Assembly (NCBI GenBank): GCA_028820655.1
Contig: JAPPIK010000014.1
Location: 335,079-399,078, forward strand
DNA from: Candidatus Poribacteria bacterium
GTDB taxonomy: Bacteria; Poribacteria; WGA-4E; JAJDTR01
Direction: 5' to 3'
Length of the DNA: 64,000 nucleotides
Shown: piece after piece, positions 40,887-49,371 of the stretch
How positions within the stretch are numbered: the first letter of the stretch is position 1
How the letters are laid out: each line of letters begins with the position of its first letter
Program-made: the position numbers and the translations under genes
Notes under the pieces: generated by a model
Databases searched by the model: none
What the model was told of the DNA's origin: nothing
Seen by the model: only the letters and a program-made list of their open reading frames with translations

Positions 40887-42206
40887 ATGAAGAAACTTAC
40901 AACTCAATTCTTAGTCCTGTTCGCCACAGTGGTGATCCAGACACAAACCTTGAATGCTGACGAATGGCCCCAATGGCGCGGTGAAAATCGCGAAGGCGTA
41001 TGGAACGAAACCGGCATTATTGAAAAATTCGAGGAGCCGGAAATTCCAATCCGCTGGCGTGTGCCCATCGGGAGCGGGTACAGCGGACCCAGCGTTGCTG
41101 AAGGGCGTGTCTATGTTACCGATCGGGTTACAAAGCCGAAACAGACCGAGCGTGTACACTGTTTCGATTGGGAGACGGGTGAATCCATCTGGTCCTATTC
41201 CTACGATTGCATATACAAGATTGACTATACAGCGGGCCCCCGTGCGACTGTGACAGTTCGGGATGGACTCGCCTATGCGTTAGGAGCGATGGGACATCTG
41301 CACTGTTTCGATGCCGCCACGGGCGAGATTGTATGGAAAAGAGATCTCAATGCCGAATACAACATTAATATGCCTACCTGGGGCATCGCGAGCGCGCCCA
41401 TTGTTGAAGGCGACCATCTCATCGTCCAAATCGGCGGTAAGCCGAACGCGTGTATCGTTGCATTTGACCGGAAAACCGGCGAGGAAAAATGGAAAGCGTT
41501 GGACGACAATGCCTCTTATTCCGCACCGATTGTAATCACACAAGCAGGTGAGCGCGTCCTTGTATGCTGGACGAGCACCAATGTTGCGGCGCTTGATCCA
41601 CAAACTGGCAGATTACACTGGCTGTATACGTTTGCGGCGGAAGGTGTTATATCTGCTATTGCTACCCCAACTTTCTATCGGAATGAACTCTTCGTTGCAC
41701 AATTCCAGCGCGGCGCTCTTCTCCTGAAGTTGTCGCCAGATGCATTGGAAGTAGAACTCGGTTGGTATCGCACGGGAAAAAATGAACAGAACACCGATGC
41801 CATTCATCCCGCAATGTCAACGCCCGTTCGAATAGGCGATTACATCTACGGTGTGGACAGTTACGGTGAACTCCGCTGTTTGGACGCGGGAAACGGGGAT
41901 CGGATATGGGAAGACCTCTCCGCTGTACGGAAAGCGCGTTGGAGCACCATCCATTTCGTCAGACATCCGGTCTCGGCAGATAACAGGGTTTGGATGTTTA
42001 ACGAACACGGAGAGCTTCTTATCACGGAACTCACTCCGCAAGGGCTGAATATTATAAGTCGCGCCAAATTGATCGAACCGACACTCGACCAGCTCAACCG
42101 AAGAGGCGGTGTTACTTGGGCGCACCCTGCATTTGCCTATAAACACGTCTTCGCTCGAAACGACAAGGAACTCGTTTGTGCAAACTTGGCAAAAAACAAC
42201 GAGTAG
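40887..42206 (+). CDS. Secreted PQQ-like beta-propeller protein
   Basis: The 439-residue protein has a signal peptide (KKLTTQFLVLFATVVIQTQTLNA) followed by W-P-Q-W-R-G-E-N-R-E-G and a series of quinoprotein-type propeller blades (C-F-D-W-E-T-G-E-S-I-W, C-F-D-A-A-T-G-E-I-V-W-K-R, A-F-D-R-K-T-G-E-E-K-W, L-D-P-Q-T-G-R-L-H-W). No PQQ-binding dehydrogenase residues were recognised, so it is of the BamB-like non-enzymatic class. Such W-x-Q-W-R-G proteins are frequent in Planctomycetes and Poribacteria-like genomes. Its partner is unknown. Confidence 0.82.
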   Translation: MKKLTTQFLVLFATVVIQTQTLNADEWPQWRGENREGVWNETGIIEKFEEPEIPIRWRVPIGSGYSGPSVAEGRVYVTDRVTKPKQTERVHCFDWETGESIWSYSYDCIYKIDYTAGPRATVTVRDGLAYALGAMGHLHCFDAATGEIVWKRDLNAEYNINMPTWGIASAPIVEGDHLIVQIGGKPNACIVAFDRKTGEEKWKALDDNASYSAPIVITQAGERVLVCWTSTNVAALDPQTGRLHWLYTFAAEGVISAIATPTFYRNELFVAQFQRGALLLKLSPDALEVELGWYRTGKNEQNTDAIHPAMSTPVRIGDYIYGVDSYGELRCLDAGNGDRIWEDLSAVRKARWSTIHFVRHPVSADNRVWMFNEHGELLITELTPQGLNIISRAKLIEPTLDQLNRRGGVTWAHPAFAYKHVFARNDKELVCANLAKNNE

Positions 42207-42209
42207 AAT

Positions 42210-42347
42210 GCAGATTACGTAGACAAGATGTTGGAAGCGATCCGGGGGCCGGAAACAGACTTACGCCCCGGCGAGCAACTCCACGGCTTTGAGGTAAAGG
42301 CCGTTACACCCATCGCGGAAAAACATGCTAGTGAATCTACGAAATGA
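42210..42347 (+). pseudogene. Remnant of an M16C (PreP-like) metallopeptidase N-terminus
   Basis: A short frame after the PQQ gene reads L-R-P-G-E-Q-L-H-G-F-E-V-K-A-V-T-P-I (about 42277-42330) and stops shortly after. This matches the conserved start of presequence-protease-like M16C peptidases, but nothing of the remaining ~900 residues follows. The rest was deleted or replaced by the methyltransferase region. Confidence 0.5.
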
Positions 42348-42412
42348 AGCGAAGACCAATGGTTTTCGGGTTTCCATAAACGGTGAGTATCTCACTGAAC
42401 AGAGCGTATAAT
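42326..42412 (+). CDS. Possible small ORF (28 aa) coupled to the DNA methylase
   Basis: An ATG opens a 28-codon frame (N-L-R-N-E-A-K-T-N-G-F-R-V...) whose TAA stop overlaps the methylase ATG as TAATG. It is either a leader peptide coupling translation or chance. There is no strong ribosome-binding site. Confidence 0.25.
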
Positions 42413-43298
42413 GAAAACAGCCTTGCATCACGGCGATTGCTTGTCGTTGCTTAAACAACACACCACTATCGAACCTATAGACCTTACATTTCTTGATCCG
42501 CCATTCAATCAAGACAAGGAATATAATGCGTGGAATGACAACTTGCCCGATGAGGAGTATTGGGGATGGATGCGGGATGTGTGTAAGGAGGTTCATGCGT
42601 TAACATCTGATGGCGGTGCAATCTACTTCATGCAACGCGAGAAAAATAGTGAATTCGTACTCCGGTGTTTGCGCGAGTCAGGTTGGACATTTCAAAATCT
42701 GATAATTTGGAAAAAGAAGACATCCGCTGTTCCCGCCATGAAGCGTTATGGCAAGCATTACCAAATCATTGCGTTCGGGACGAAAGGAAATACCCCAAGA
42801 CTATTCAACCGGCTGAGGATTGATCCGCCACTCCCCTCCGGCTACAAGTATCAAAGAGAAAATGGCATGTTTGTGACTGACGTATGGGATGACATTCGTG
42901 AGATGACCTCCGGATATTTTGCGGGCGACGAGGCTTTGTACGATACGGAAGGCAACCGTGCGCACAAACAACAATCGCCTATTCAACTCTTGATACGTAT
43001 TATTCTGTCCTCGACAAATCCGGGAGATGTCGTTCTTGATCCGTTTGCTGGTTCAGGAACAACATTGGTCGTCGCTAGTCAGCTCAATCGGAAGTCCATT
43101 GGAATTGAACTCGACCCCTTCAACGTCGAAATCATCCGCGATCGGCTTGCCGAGGAAAGAAAGGCCGATGATGTTTCGCGCTTTCTTGAGGACTATGCGT
43201 GCACTGAAGGTTTTGAAGCAATTTGCGGCCAAAGAAAAAATATATCATCAGGATCATCAGCAACGAAACAGATAGGACTGTTTGAGTCACATCAGTAG
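42411..43298 (+). CDS. Orphan DNA methyltransferase (N6-adenine or N4-cytosine, beta class)
   Basis: The 295-residue protein has the catalytic motif L-D-P-P-F-N (residues 27-32) before the SAM-binding motif D-P-F-A-G-S-G-T-T (residues 209-217), the order of beta-class amino-methylases. H-K-Q-Q-S-P-I-Q-L-L and G-I-E-L-D flank the latter. The base modified and target sequence cannot be told. No restriction enzyme gene is adjacent, so it is orphan: either regulatory or the survivor of a restriction system. It sits directly after a peptidase gene remnant, suggesting the region was rearranged by insertion. Confidence 0.87.
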   Translation: MKTALHHGDCLSLLKQHTTIEPIDLTFLDPPFNQDKEYNAWNDNLPDEEYWGWMRDVCKEVHALTSDGGAIYFMQREKNSEFVLRCLRESGWTFQNLIIWKKKTSAVPAMKRYGKHYQIIAFGTKGNTPRLFNRLRIDPPLPSGYKYQRENGMFVTDVWDDIREMTSGYFAGDEALYDTEGNRAHKQQSPIQLLIRIILSSTNPGDVVLDPFAGSGTTLVVASQLNRKSIGIELDPFNVEIIRDRLAEERKADDVSRFLEDYACTEGFEAICGQRKNISSGSSATKQIGLFESHQ

Positions 43299-43359
43299 TT
43301 GGCTTGTATAACTTGATTGCGGAATCTTCCAAACTAACCTCTTATCAACATAAAACTCA

Positions 43360-43965
43360 ATGATAGCAATTATAGACTACGGCGCAGGCAACCTGACGAG
43401 TGTTGAACGCGCGGTCAGCTACCTGGGATTTGACGGAAAAATCACCGCGGATGCGCATACAATTTTGTCATCCGAAAAGGTGATTTTCCCAGGGGTAGGT
43501 GCCGCGGGGGCAACGATGGACAACCTAAACGCGCACAGGTTAGCGGACGTGTTGAAAACGTGCTACACATCCGGCAAACCGATGCTCGGAATCTGTATCG
43601 GCATCCAAATCCTGTTTGATTACAGCGAGGAGGGAGACACCGAATGCCTTGGGATTCTGCCGGGTATTGTTGACAAATTTGAAGCAACGCCTCAACTGAA
43701 AGTTCCGCAGATTGGTTGGAACGAGGTGCATCAAACCGATTCGCACCCAATTTTTCAAGGGGTTCCGAATCCCGCACATTTCTACTTCGTAAATTCATAC
43801 TATCCCATTCCGGCACAACCCGCCGTTGTCATCGGCAAAACAACCTACGGAGTCGATTTCTGTAGTGTCGTCGCACGCCAAAACCTGATCGCAACCCAGT
43901 TCCATCTCGAGAAGAGTGGTCGAGTGGGGTTGAGAATGCTCGACAATTTTTTGCAGTGCAAATGA
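43360..43965 (+). CDS. hisH: Imidazole glycerol phosphate synthase, glutaminase subunit
   Basis: HisH makes ammonia from glutamine for HisF in histidine synthesis. The 201-residue class-I amidotransferase has I-I-D-Y-G-A-G-N-L at the start, the oxyanion region F-P-G-V-G, the nucleophile Cys in L-G-I-C-I-G-I-Q-I-L-F, and H and E in T-Q-F-H-L-E-K-S-G (usual F-H-P-E-K-S). The catalytic triad is complete. Other his genes are not in the window. Its end overlaps the start of a histidine kinase gene, an unusual partner. Confidence 0.94.
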   Translation: MIAIIDYGAGNLTSVERAVSYLGFDGKITADAHTILSSEKVIFPGVGAAGATMDNLNAHRLADVLKTCYTSGKPMLGICIGIQILFDYSEEGDTECLGILPGIVDKFEATPQLKVPQIGWNEVHQTDSHPIFQGVPNPAHFYFVNSYYPIPAQPAVVIGKTTYGVDFCSVVARQNLIATQFHLEKSGRVGLRMLDNFLQCK

Positions 43966-45572
43966 CAACCTTTCTGCTGTCATGCCTCGTCATTTTCATC
44001 AACTTCTTTGTTTACGGGTCACGCATCCCGCAGTATTACGATGTCGCTTCTTACCTTTACTACGTCGTGATGATTCTCGCGGCAAGGTACGATACTCGCC
44101 TGGGCCAGCGAATCCTGCTGACACTAACAACCACGGCCAACTGGTTGTTTGTCCTCCGCCATGTCAATCAGCAAACGCATTGGATAGTCGCCTCCGCGGT
44201 GGTGGCGACGTTGTATCCTTTTATCGCTTATTTCGTCGTTCGCACAATCAGACAGCTTAACGCACAGCGTCTCACGACCGAGAGACAGATTGGTCGGATT
44301 AATGCGGCGAACACCGATCTTGAGAAACGGATCCGAGATCAATCCACCCTGTTCGAGGTTAGCGAAGCCGCGAGCGCCAATATAGAACTGGAGGAGTTGT
44401 TTCAAAAGGTAATTCGGATTCTCGCGGACCGATTGGGCATCTACCGGGGTACGCTTCGACTGGAGAAGGACGGCGAGTTGGTAAAGTGCGCGGAAGTGAT
44501 GCTAGGTCTGACTTCGGCGGAAATCAAGCGCGGCACCGACAGTCAGATAGACGAAATCCAGCAAAGTGTGCTGTCCTCCGGTGAAGCGATTGGCGTGCCT
44601 CATACTCGCAAGCCGTTAAAACGGATGGAACTCCCCAAGGCGCGGTCTGTCCAATCCAAGGATCGAATCGCATTCTGGTGCATCCCGCTGATCGTGGATG
44701 AAAAGGTTGCGGGGACACTGACCATCGACAAGGGGTCGGACAGGTTCGCCACCGGAGATGAGGTTCGAATACTCACGATAATCGCGTCCATATTGGCTCA
44801 ACGCGTCAAGATTCAGCAGATGATAGATGCCTTGGTTCAATCGGACCGACTAGTGACTCTGGGAAAGTTGGCTACGACAGTTGCGCATGAGGTCAGGAAT
44901 CCCTTGGGCGGCATTCGCGGCGCCACTCAATTGCTCCAAATGACCGATGATGACCGTGAATCGGATGGCGAGATTCACGAATATACGAATGTGATAATCA
45001 ACGAAGTAGATCGGCTGAATCGTGTCATTGAGCAGCTATTGGCATTTGGCAAACCTCATACGCTATTATTTGAACCACACGAAATACGGGGTTTGATTGA
45101 TGACAGCCTCTCGATATGCGAACCTGAATTCAGTCAATATCGGATCCGCGTGGATCTTGAACATGATTCGAATTGCCCGCTTGCGCCCATCAACGCTGAC
45201 GGGTTAACGCAAGTTTTCCTGAATCTGTTTCGCAATGCGATCGAGTCGATGGAAAACGGCGGGGTTCTGTCTGTTAGAACATCCTACCATACGGAACAAG
45301 GCGTAATCCAAATCCGCATCCAAGATACCGGTCGAGGCATCTCGCCGCAACAAGCATCTCAACTGTTCGATCCCTTCTACACGACGAAACAGAAAGGCAC
45401 CGGCTTGGGGCTTTCAATCAGTCGACAGATCGTAGAGGAGCACGAAGGCGCAATCGAAGTCGATGTAACCCAACCACAAGGGACGGCGTTTGTAATTACA
45501 CTGCCGACACAGGTTGACAAGTCGGGAAAGCCCTACACTGCCGGTTCGCGTGTCACTGATTCATGCCCATAA
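43962..45572 (+). CDS. Sensor histidine kinase with GAF domain (NtrB-like)
   Basis: The 536-residue membrane kinase has N-terminal transmembrane segments (about residues 1-100), a coiled linker and a GAF domain (about 130-290, ending I-P-L-I-V-D-E-K-V-A-G-T-L-T-I-D). The H-box is V-A-H-E-V-R-N-P-L-G-G-I-R-G, the N-box L-N-L-F-R-N-A-I-E-S-M and the G-boxes D-T-G-R-G-I and G-T-G-L-G-L-S-I. It phosphorylates the adjacent NtrC-like regulator. ATG 43962 overlaps the hisH stop (ATGA); GTG 43956 is an alternative. It overlaps the regulator gene by 10 bases. The signal sensed is unknown. Confidence 0.92.
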   Translation: MTTFLLSCLVIFINFFVYGSRIPQYYDVASYLYYVVMILAARYDTRLGQRILLTLTTTANWLFVLRHVNQQTHWIVASAVVATLYPFIAYFVVRTIRQLNAQRLTTERQIGRINAANTDLEKRIRDQSTLFEVSEAASANIELEELFQKVIRILADRLGIYRGTLRLEKDGELVKCAEVMLGLTSAEIKRGTDSQIDEIQQSVLSSGEAIGVPHTRKPLKRMELPKARSVQSKDRIAFWCIPLIVDEKVAGTLTIDKGSDRFATGDEVRILTIIASILAQRVKIQQMIDALVQSDRLVTLGKLATTVAHEVRNPLGGIRGATQLLQMTDDDRESDGEIHEYTNVIINEVDRLNRVIEQLLAFGKPHTLLFEPHEIRGLIDDSLSICEPEFSQYRIRVDLEHDSNCPLAPINADGLTQVFLNLFRNAIESMENGGVLSVRTSYHTEQGVIQIRIQDTGRGISPQQASQLFDPFYTTKQKGTGLGLSISRQIVEEHEGAIEVDVTQPQGTAFVITLPTQVDKSGKPYTAGSRVTDSCP

Positions 45573-47038
45573 ACAATTCTATGGAACACTCAATTTTAAT
45601 CGCCGATGATGATGACAGCATTCGGTTTGTGTTAACCAAAGCGCTTGAGAAGAAGGGGTATCTCGTGCATGCGGCGCGAAATGGGAGTGAGGCTCTTGCC
45701 TGCCTTGGCGCGGAACCGATAGATGTTGTTCTTCTCGACATCTTTATGCCGGATTACAACGGATTGGAGTTGATCGAAGACATGCGGACGATCAATAGTA
45801 CCGCTTCGATTATTGTCATGACTGCTCACGGCAGCACGGAAACAGCCATTGAGGCTGCCAAGCGCCGCGCCTACGATTATTTCACCAAACCTTTCGATAA
45901 CAATGACGTCGCGTCGAAGGTGTCCCGAGCTGCAAAAGCGGCGGACGAGGCGAAGGCTTCTGCGGAAGCCGATGCCAAAGTGAAGAGAGAGAACGGCAAG
46001 CTTCCGCAACGTGCCGATGCAAAGGAGACACGTTTGGTCGGGGAGAGCGAGGCTATGCATGCCGTATACCTCGTAATTGGACGGGCAGCGGTCAACGACG
46101 AAACGGTCCTCATCATGGGAGAGAGTGGAACGGGCAAGGAACTGGTCGCCCGCGCAATTCACGAAAATAGCGGCAGGGCAGACAATGAGTTTGTTGTGGT
46201 TGACTGCAGTGCGATTCCACCGGCTTTGATCGAGAGTGCGCTATTCGGGCATGTGCGGGGTGCTTACACTGGCGCGGAAGTGGCGCGCCAAGGCAAGTTT
46301 GAGCAGGCGAATCGAGGCACCATTTTTCTTGATGAGATTGGGGAACTGCCCATCGAAGTGCAGATGAAGTTGCTGCGCGTGCTCCAAGAACGGGAGGTGG
46401 AACCCGTCGGTTCCAATGAAACGCGCCAAGTCGATGTTCGCATCGTTGCGGCTACGAATCGACGACTAGAACAATCTATTCAAGATAGTAGCTTTCGGAA
46501 GGATTTGTATTATCGACTCAACATTATCCCTATCTATCTGCCGCCTCTCAGTGAGCGCAAGACAGATATTCCCGACCTGATTGATTTCTTCATTGCTCGA
46601 TTTGCGGAGGAATACGCGCAACCCAAAGCGGCGATTTCGTCCGAGGCGTTCAAGCGACTCATGGCTTACGATTGGCCCGGAAACATTCGGGAACTCGAGA
46701 ATACACTAAAGCGAGCGCTTGTGTTGTGTTCGGGCCGCGTGCTGCTACCTGAACATTTTCCAACGCTTGCAGAAGAAGAAGGTTATTCATCGGCTCTAAA
46801 AGGAACCACGCTTGAGGGACACCTGCGCACACTTCTGAATGAGTGGGTGAATCAAAACCTTGATACCGAGCAATCTGAAGGGGTGCTCTATTCCAAGATT
46901 CGCGCAATCTTTGAAAAAACTCTGTTTGAGATTGTTCTTAAGCAAACCAACTGGAATCGAAGTAAGGCGGCAGACATTTTGGGGATAAACCGGAATACGC
47001 TTCATTCCAAAATGGACGAACACGGGATTAGGCACTAA
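45563..47038 (+). CDS. NtrC-family sigma-54-dependent response regulator
   Basis: The 491-residue protein has a receiver domain (residues 6-125, acidic cluster DDDD and phospho-Asp in V-V-L-L-D-I-F-M-P). A sigma-54 AAA+ domain follows (about 155-385), with Walker A G-E-S-G-T-G-K-E, G-A-Y-T-G-A (the sigma-54 contact loop, Tyr variant of GAFTGA) and Walker B G-T-I-F-L-D-E-I-G-E-L. The C-terminal Fis-type helix-turn-helix is N-W-N-R-S-K-A-A-D-I-L-G-I-N-R-N-T-L. It activates sigma-54 promoters when phosphorylated by the overlapping upstream kinase. Confidence 0.95.
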   Translation: MPINNSMEHSILIADDDDSIRFVLTKALEKKGYLVHAARNGSEALACLGAEPIDVVLLDIFMPDYNGLELIEDMRTINSTASIIVMTAHGSTETAIEAAKRRAYDYFTKPFDNNDVASKVSRAAKAADEAKASAEADAKVKRENGKLPQRADAKETRLVGESEAMHAVYLVIGRAAVNDETVLIMGESGTGKELVARAIHENSGRADNEFVVVDCSAIPPALIESALFGHVRGAYTGAEVARQGKFEQANRGTIFLDEIGELPIEVQMKLLRVLQEREVEPVGSNETRQVDVRIVAATNRRLEQSIQDSSFRKDLYYRLNIIPIYLPPLSERKTDIPDLIDFFIARFAEEYAQPKAAISSEAFKRLMAYDWPGNIRELENTLKRALVLCSGRVLLPEHFPTLAEEEGYSSALKGTTLEGHLRTLLNEWVNQNLDTEQSEGVLYSKIRAIFEKTLFEIVLKQTNWNRSKAADILGINRNTLHSKMDEHGIRH

Positions 47039-47066
47039 GCCGCTTCAGGGTTTTGGGTGTTATCGC

Positions 47067-47095
47067 TTGACATCGTTGGCGCAACTTTATATGAT
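47067..47095 (+). promoter_or_regulatory. Strong sigma-70-type promoter before the EutN genes
   Basis: Perfect TTGACA (47067-47072), an exact 17-base spacer and TATGAT (47090-47095) lie 32 bases before the ATG at 47128. The EutN/rhomboid unit is therefore transcribed separately from the two-component genes. Confidence 0.72.
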
Positions 47096-47127
47096 TTTAG
47101 GCACTATCCAAAGGATGTCGAACACCT

Positions 47128-47424
47128 ATGGACATTGGAAGAGTCATCGGTACTGTTGTGGCAACCCAAAAAGATTCCAGCCTGGAGGGCACGCGGTTAT
47201 TGATTGTGCAGCGTCTTGACGCAAAGGGCGAATCTGTGGGACAGCCACTCGTTGCCACGGATACGCACTGCCAAGCGGGCCGCGGAGATACTATCTATAT
47301 GGTCACGGGCGGAGACGCGGTCGGCGTGTTACCGGAGCGCAAGATGCCCGTTGACGCGGCTATTGTCGGGATTGTTGATTCACTTAGCCATGCCGAGGAA
47401 CCGCCAAGTAATGGGGAGGCGTAA
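47128..47424 (+). CDS. EutN/CcmL-family microcompartment vertex protein (first copy)
   Basis: The 98-residue protein starts M-D-I-G-R-V-I-G-T-V-V-A-T and has G-T-R-L-L-I-V-Q, A-T-D, G-R-G-D-T-I-Y-M-V-T-G-G-D-A-V and V-D-A-A-I-V-G-I-V-D, all diagnostic of pentameric EutN/CcmL proteins that cap the corners of bacterial microcompartments. It is followed 2 bases later by a paralogue. No BMC hexamer or enzyme gene is in the window, so either the rest of the compartment is elsewhere or these pentamers have another use. Confidence 0.9.
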   Translation: MDIGRVIGTVVATQKDSSLEGTRLLIVQRLDAKGESVGQPLVATDTHCQAGRGDTIYMVTGGDAVGVLPERKMPVDAAIVGIVDSLSHAEEPPSNGEA

Positions 47425-47426
47425 GC

Positions 47427-47750
47427 GTGTATATCGCCCGGGTCGTCGGAAAAGTGGTATCGGTTATCAAACATGCCGCCTATGAAAATCGGACGCTGTT
47501 ACTCGTGCAACCGTTAAGCCTAAAGTCGCAGCTTGTTAGAACCCCCACAATCGCCGTCGATTATGTCGGGGCGGGGGAAGGTGATGTCGTGCTTGTTGGC
47601 GCCGGTCCAGGCACGGCTGAAGAGGTGTTCGGAATCCAAAACGCGCCGATACGCGAATTGGTAATGGGGATCATTGATCGGTTTGATATGTCAGCCGATG
47701 TCGAAGCAGACGCGCTTGACACGAATGAGAATCGTCCTGTTGCCAAATAG
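47427..47750 (+). CDS. EutN/CcmL-family microcompartment vertex protein (second copy)
   Basis: The 107-residue paralogue of the preceding protein has Y-I-A-R-V-V-G-K-V-V-S-V, R-T-L-L-L-V-Q-P-L, V-D-Y-V-G-A-G-E-G-D-V-V-L-V-G-A-G-P-G-T-A and a V-M-G-I-I-D ending. It has an acidic C-terminal tail (residues 90-107). The start is GTG. The two may form homo- or hetero-pentamers. It is followed 21 bp later by a rhomboid protease gene in the same unit. Confidence 0.9.
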   Translation: MYIARVVGKVVSVIKHAAYENRTLLLVQPLSLKSQLVRTPTIAVDYVGAGEGDVVLVGAGPGTAEEVFGIQNAPIRELVMGIIDRFDMSADVEADALDTNENRPVAK

Positions 47751-47771
47751 TGACATTAAGGGTGTTAGATT

Positions 47772-48557
47772 TTGTTTGTTCCTTTGGGTAGTTTTCGATC
47801 AGACGAACAATCCGCGAAGCCGCGGGTTGTTCAATGTCTTATCTTCGTAAATCTCTCTGTTTGCGTATACCAACTCTGTCTATACTATGACGATATTTCC
47901 TTTATGATGAGGCACGGCGCGGTGCCACGGGATATCGTCACTGTTATCGACGCCGTACCGTTCTTTCCGGTTGTTCTCCCCAATCTTCTCCATCCAAGTC
48001 TGATTACTTCACTTTTTCTTCATGATGCCCGGGTCTTGGAGGGTGGATTGATTCACATTGTCGGAAACATGCTTTATTTGTCAGCTTTCGGTCCAAATCT
48101 GGAGGCTCGGATCGGGCATTTTAGGTTTCTTATCCTCTACCTTATTTCGGGCGTCGCCGCAACACTACTGTACGTCATCGTGCATTATGATTCTGCTATA
48201 CCTCTTATAGGGGCGAGCGGCGCCGTTTCCGGCGTGATGGGTGCGCACTTTATCGCCTGTCGAAGGTCGCAGATTCGATGTCTGTTTATAATTTTCATTC
48301 GTTACCTGCCCGCAGGTGTGGTACTATTACCGTGGATTGTCATTCAAGTCGTGAACATTTCTCTTTCCTACCACGGTTCCCCGGTGGCGTGGTTAGCGCA
48401 TATAGGCGGATTTGGAATGGGTATCTTCTGTATCAAGAAACTGTTGCGTTTTCCTCTTCATGCACAACCTCGGAGCAATCAGCGTGCGGCAAACCATCGA
48501 AGAGCTGATTGGACAGCTCAGACTGCGCTCATATCTACTGCGAGGAGAAGGAGATAA
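47772..48557 (+). CDS. Rhomboid-family intramembrane serine protease
   Basis: The 261-residue protein has six hydrophobic segments with the catalytic pair visible: Ser in G-A-S-G-A-V-S-G-V-M-G and His in W-L-A-H-I-G-G-F-G-M-G. The conserved H-I-V-G-N-M-L-Y-L-S-A-F-G and N-L-E-A-R-I-G-H-F-R-F (the E-x-x-x-G region) are present. It cleaves membrane proteins within or next to the bilayer. A TTG start at 47772 is assumed, so the exact N-terminus is uncertain. The C-terminal 35 residues are basic. It overlaps the following lipoprotein gene by one base. Confidence 0.87.
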   Translation: MFVPLGSFRSDEQSAKPRVVQCLIFVNLSVCVYQLCLYYDDISFMMRHGAVPRDIVTVIDAVPFFPVVLPNLLHPSLITSLFLHDARVLEGGLIHIVGNMLYLSAFGPNLEARIGHFRFLILYLISGVAATLLYVIVHYDSAIPLIGASGAVSGVMGAHFIACRRSQIRCLFIIFIRYLPAGVVLLPWIVIQVVNISLSYHGSPVAWLAHIGGFGMGIFCIKKLLRFPLHAQPRSNQRAANHRRADWTAQTALISTARRRR

Positions 48558-49156
48558 TGATTAAGCCGCTTGGCGTATGTTGTTTGTTCCTGCTTTGCAT
48601 TACGGTTTCCGGTTGTGTGTGGTCGTCGGTACTTTCAACAGATTGGAGCGACAACATTGCGCTCACGTCGTATGGTACTCAAGCGACGCATCCGGCACTT
48701 AATGACGGAAAACGTGACACGATTGCGACAGCTACCCTAAGGAATAAGGAACGTGTGTTTGGAATCAAGTTTGATTCCGTCAAACCGGTTAGAAGGATCG
48801 TCATCTACAACCACAATCTGTTTCGCTTCGATGTAGATTATCGCGACACAAAAGCCTCTGAACCAAAATGGAAGAACGCGCATTCCGTACGCCAGCGGCG
48901 CGGCGTGGGCGACCAGCGCGCTCAACCAAAATTTGTAATCGATCGGCTCAATTTTCAGACCGATGTGATCCGCATAAAGGTGAGCAGGACAGTTGACGAT
49001 CGGGTGATTTCAAAACCCATAGCGGACCCCGATGACATGATAGTCGATCACATTCGGCGCACGGTGGGCGGCCGCTATGTCGAATACTTCCGGGTAATAG
49101 CACCATCAATTGCGGCTGTGAACGAGATTGAGGTCTATCATCTGGCTGCAGAGTAA
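48557..49156 (+). CDS. Putative lipoprotein, discoidin-like
   Basis: The 199-residue product has a lipoprotein signal (IKPLGVCCLFLLCITVSGC) with lipobox V-S-G-C. The mature protein is beta-rich, with H-P-A-L-N-D-G-K-R-D-T near its start and R-R-I-V-I-Y-N-H-N-L-F and E-I-E-V-Y at the end. This is reminiscent of F5/8-type C (discoidin) binding domains, though the match is weak. ATG 48557 with AGGAG upstream is clear. It is probably in the same transcript as rhomboid. The ligand is unknown. Confidence 0.65.
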   Translation: MIKPLGVCCLFLLCITVSGCVWSSVLSTDWSDNIALTSYGTQATHPALNDGKRDTIATATLRNKERVFGIKFDSVKPVRRIVIYNHNLFRFDVDYRDTKASEPKWKNAHSVRQRRGVGDQRAQPKFVIDRLNFQTDVIRIKVSRTVDDRVISKPIADPDDMIVDHIRRTVGGRYVEYFRVIAPSIAAVNEIEVYHLAAE

Positions 49157-49371
49157 ACAGTGGGCCCCTTCCGCGCCCGCCACGCAATTCACCGAAGCAC
49201 CGTTTGCCGAAAGCAATCCTTCCAGAATTATAATTCAAGACAGCGAAAATCATTAAACCGGATCAACAACCTGCAGCAGGCGACCTCTCCCATTCTGCAT
49301 TCAGGATTGTAACCGTTGAACACCAAGTCCCCGTGCGTCAGTTGCGGGAACGACGCGAAAGGAGTGCCCCA

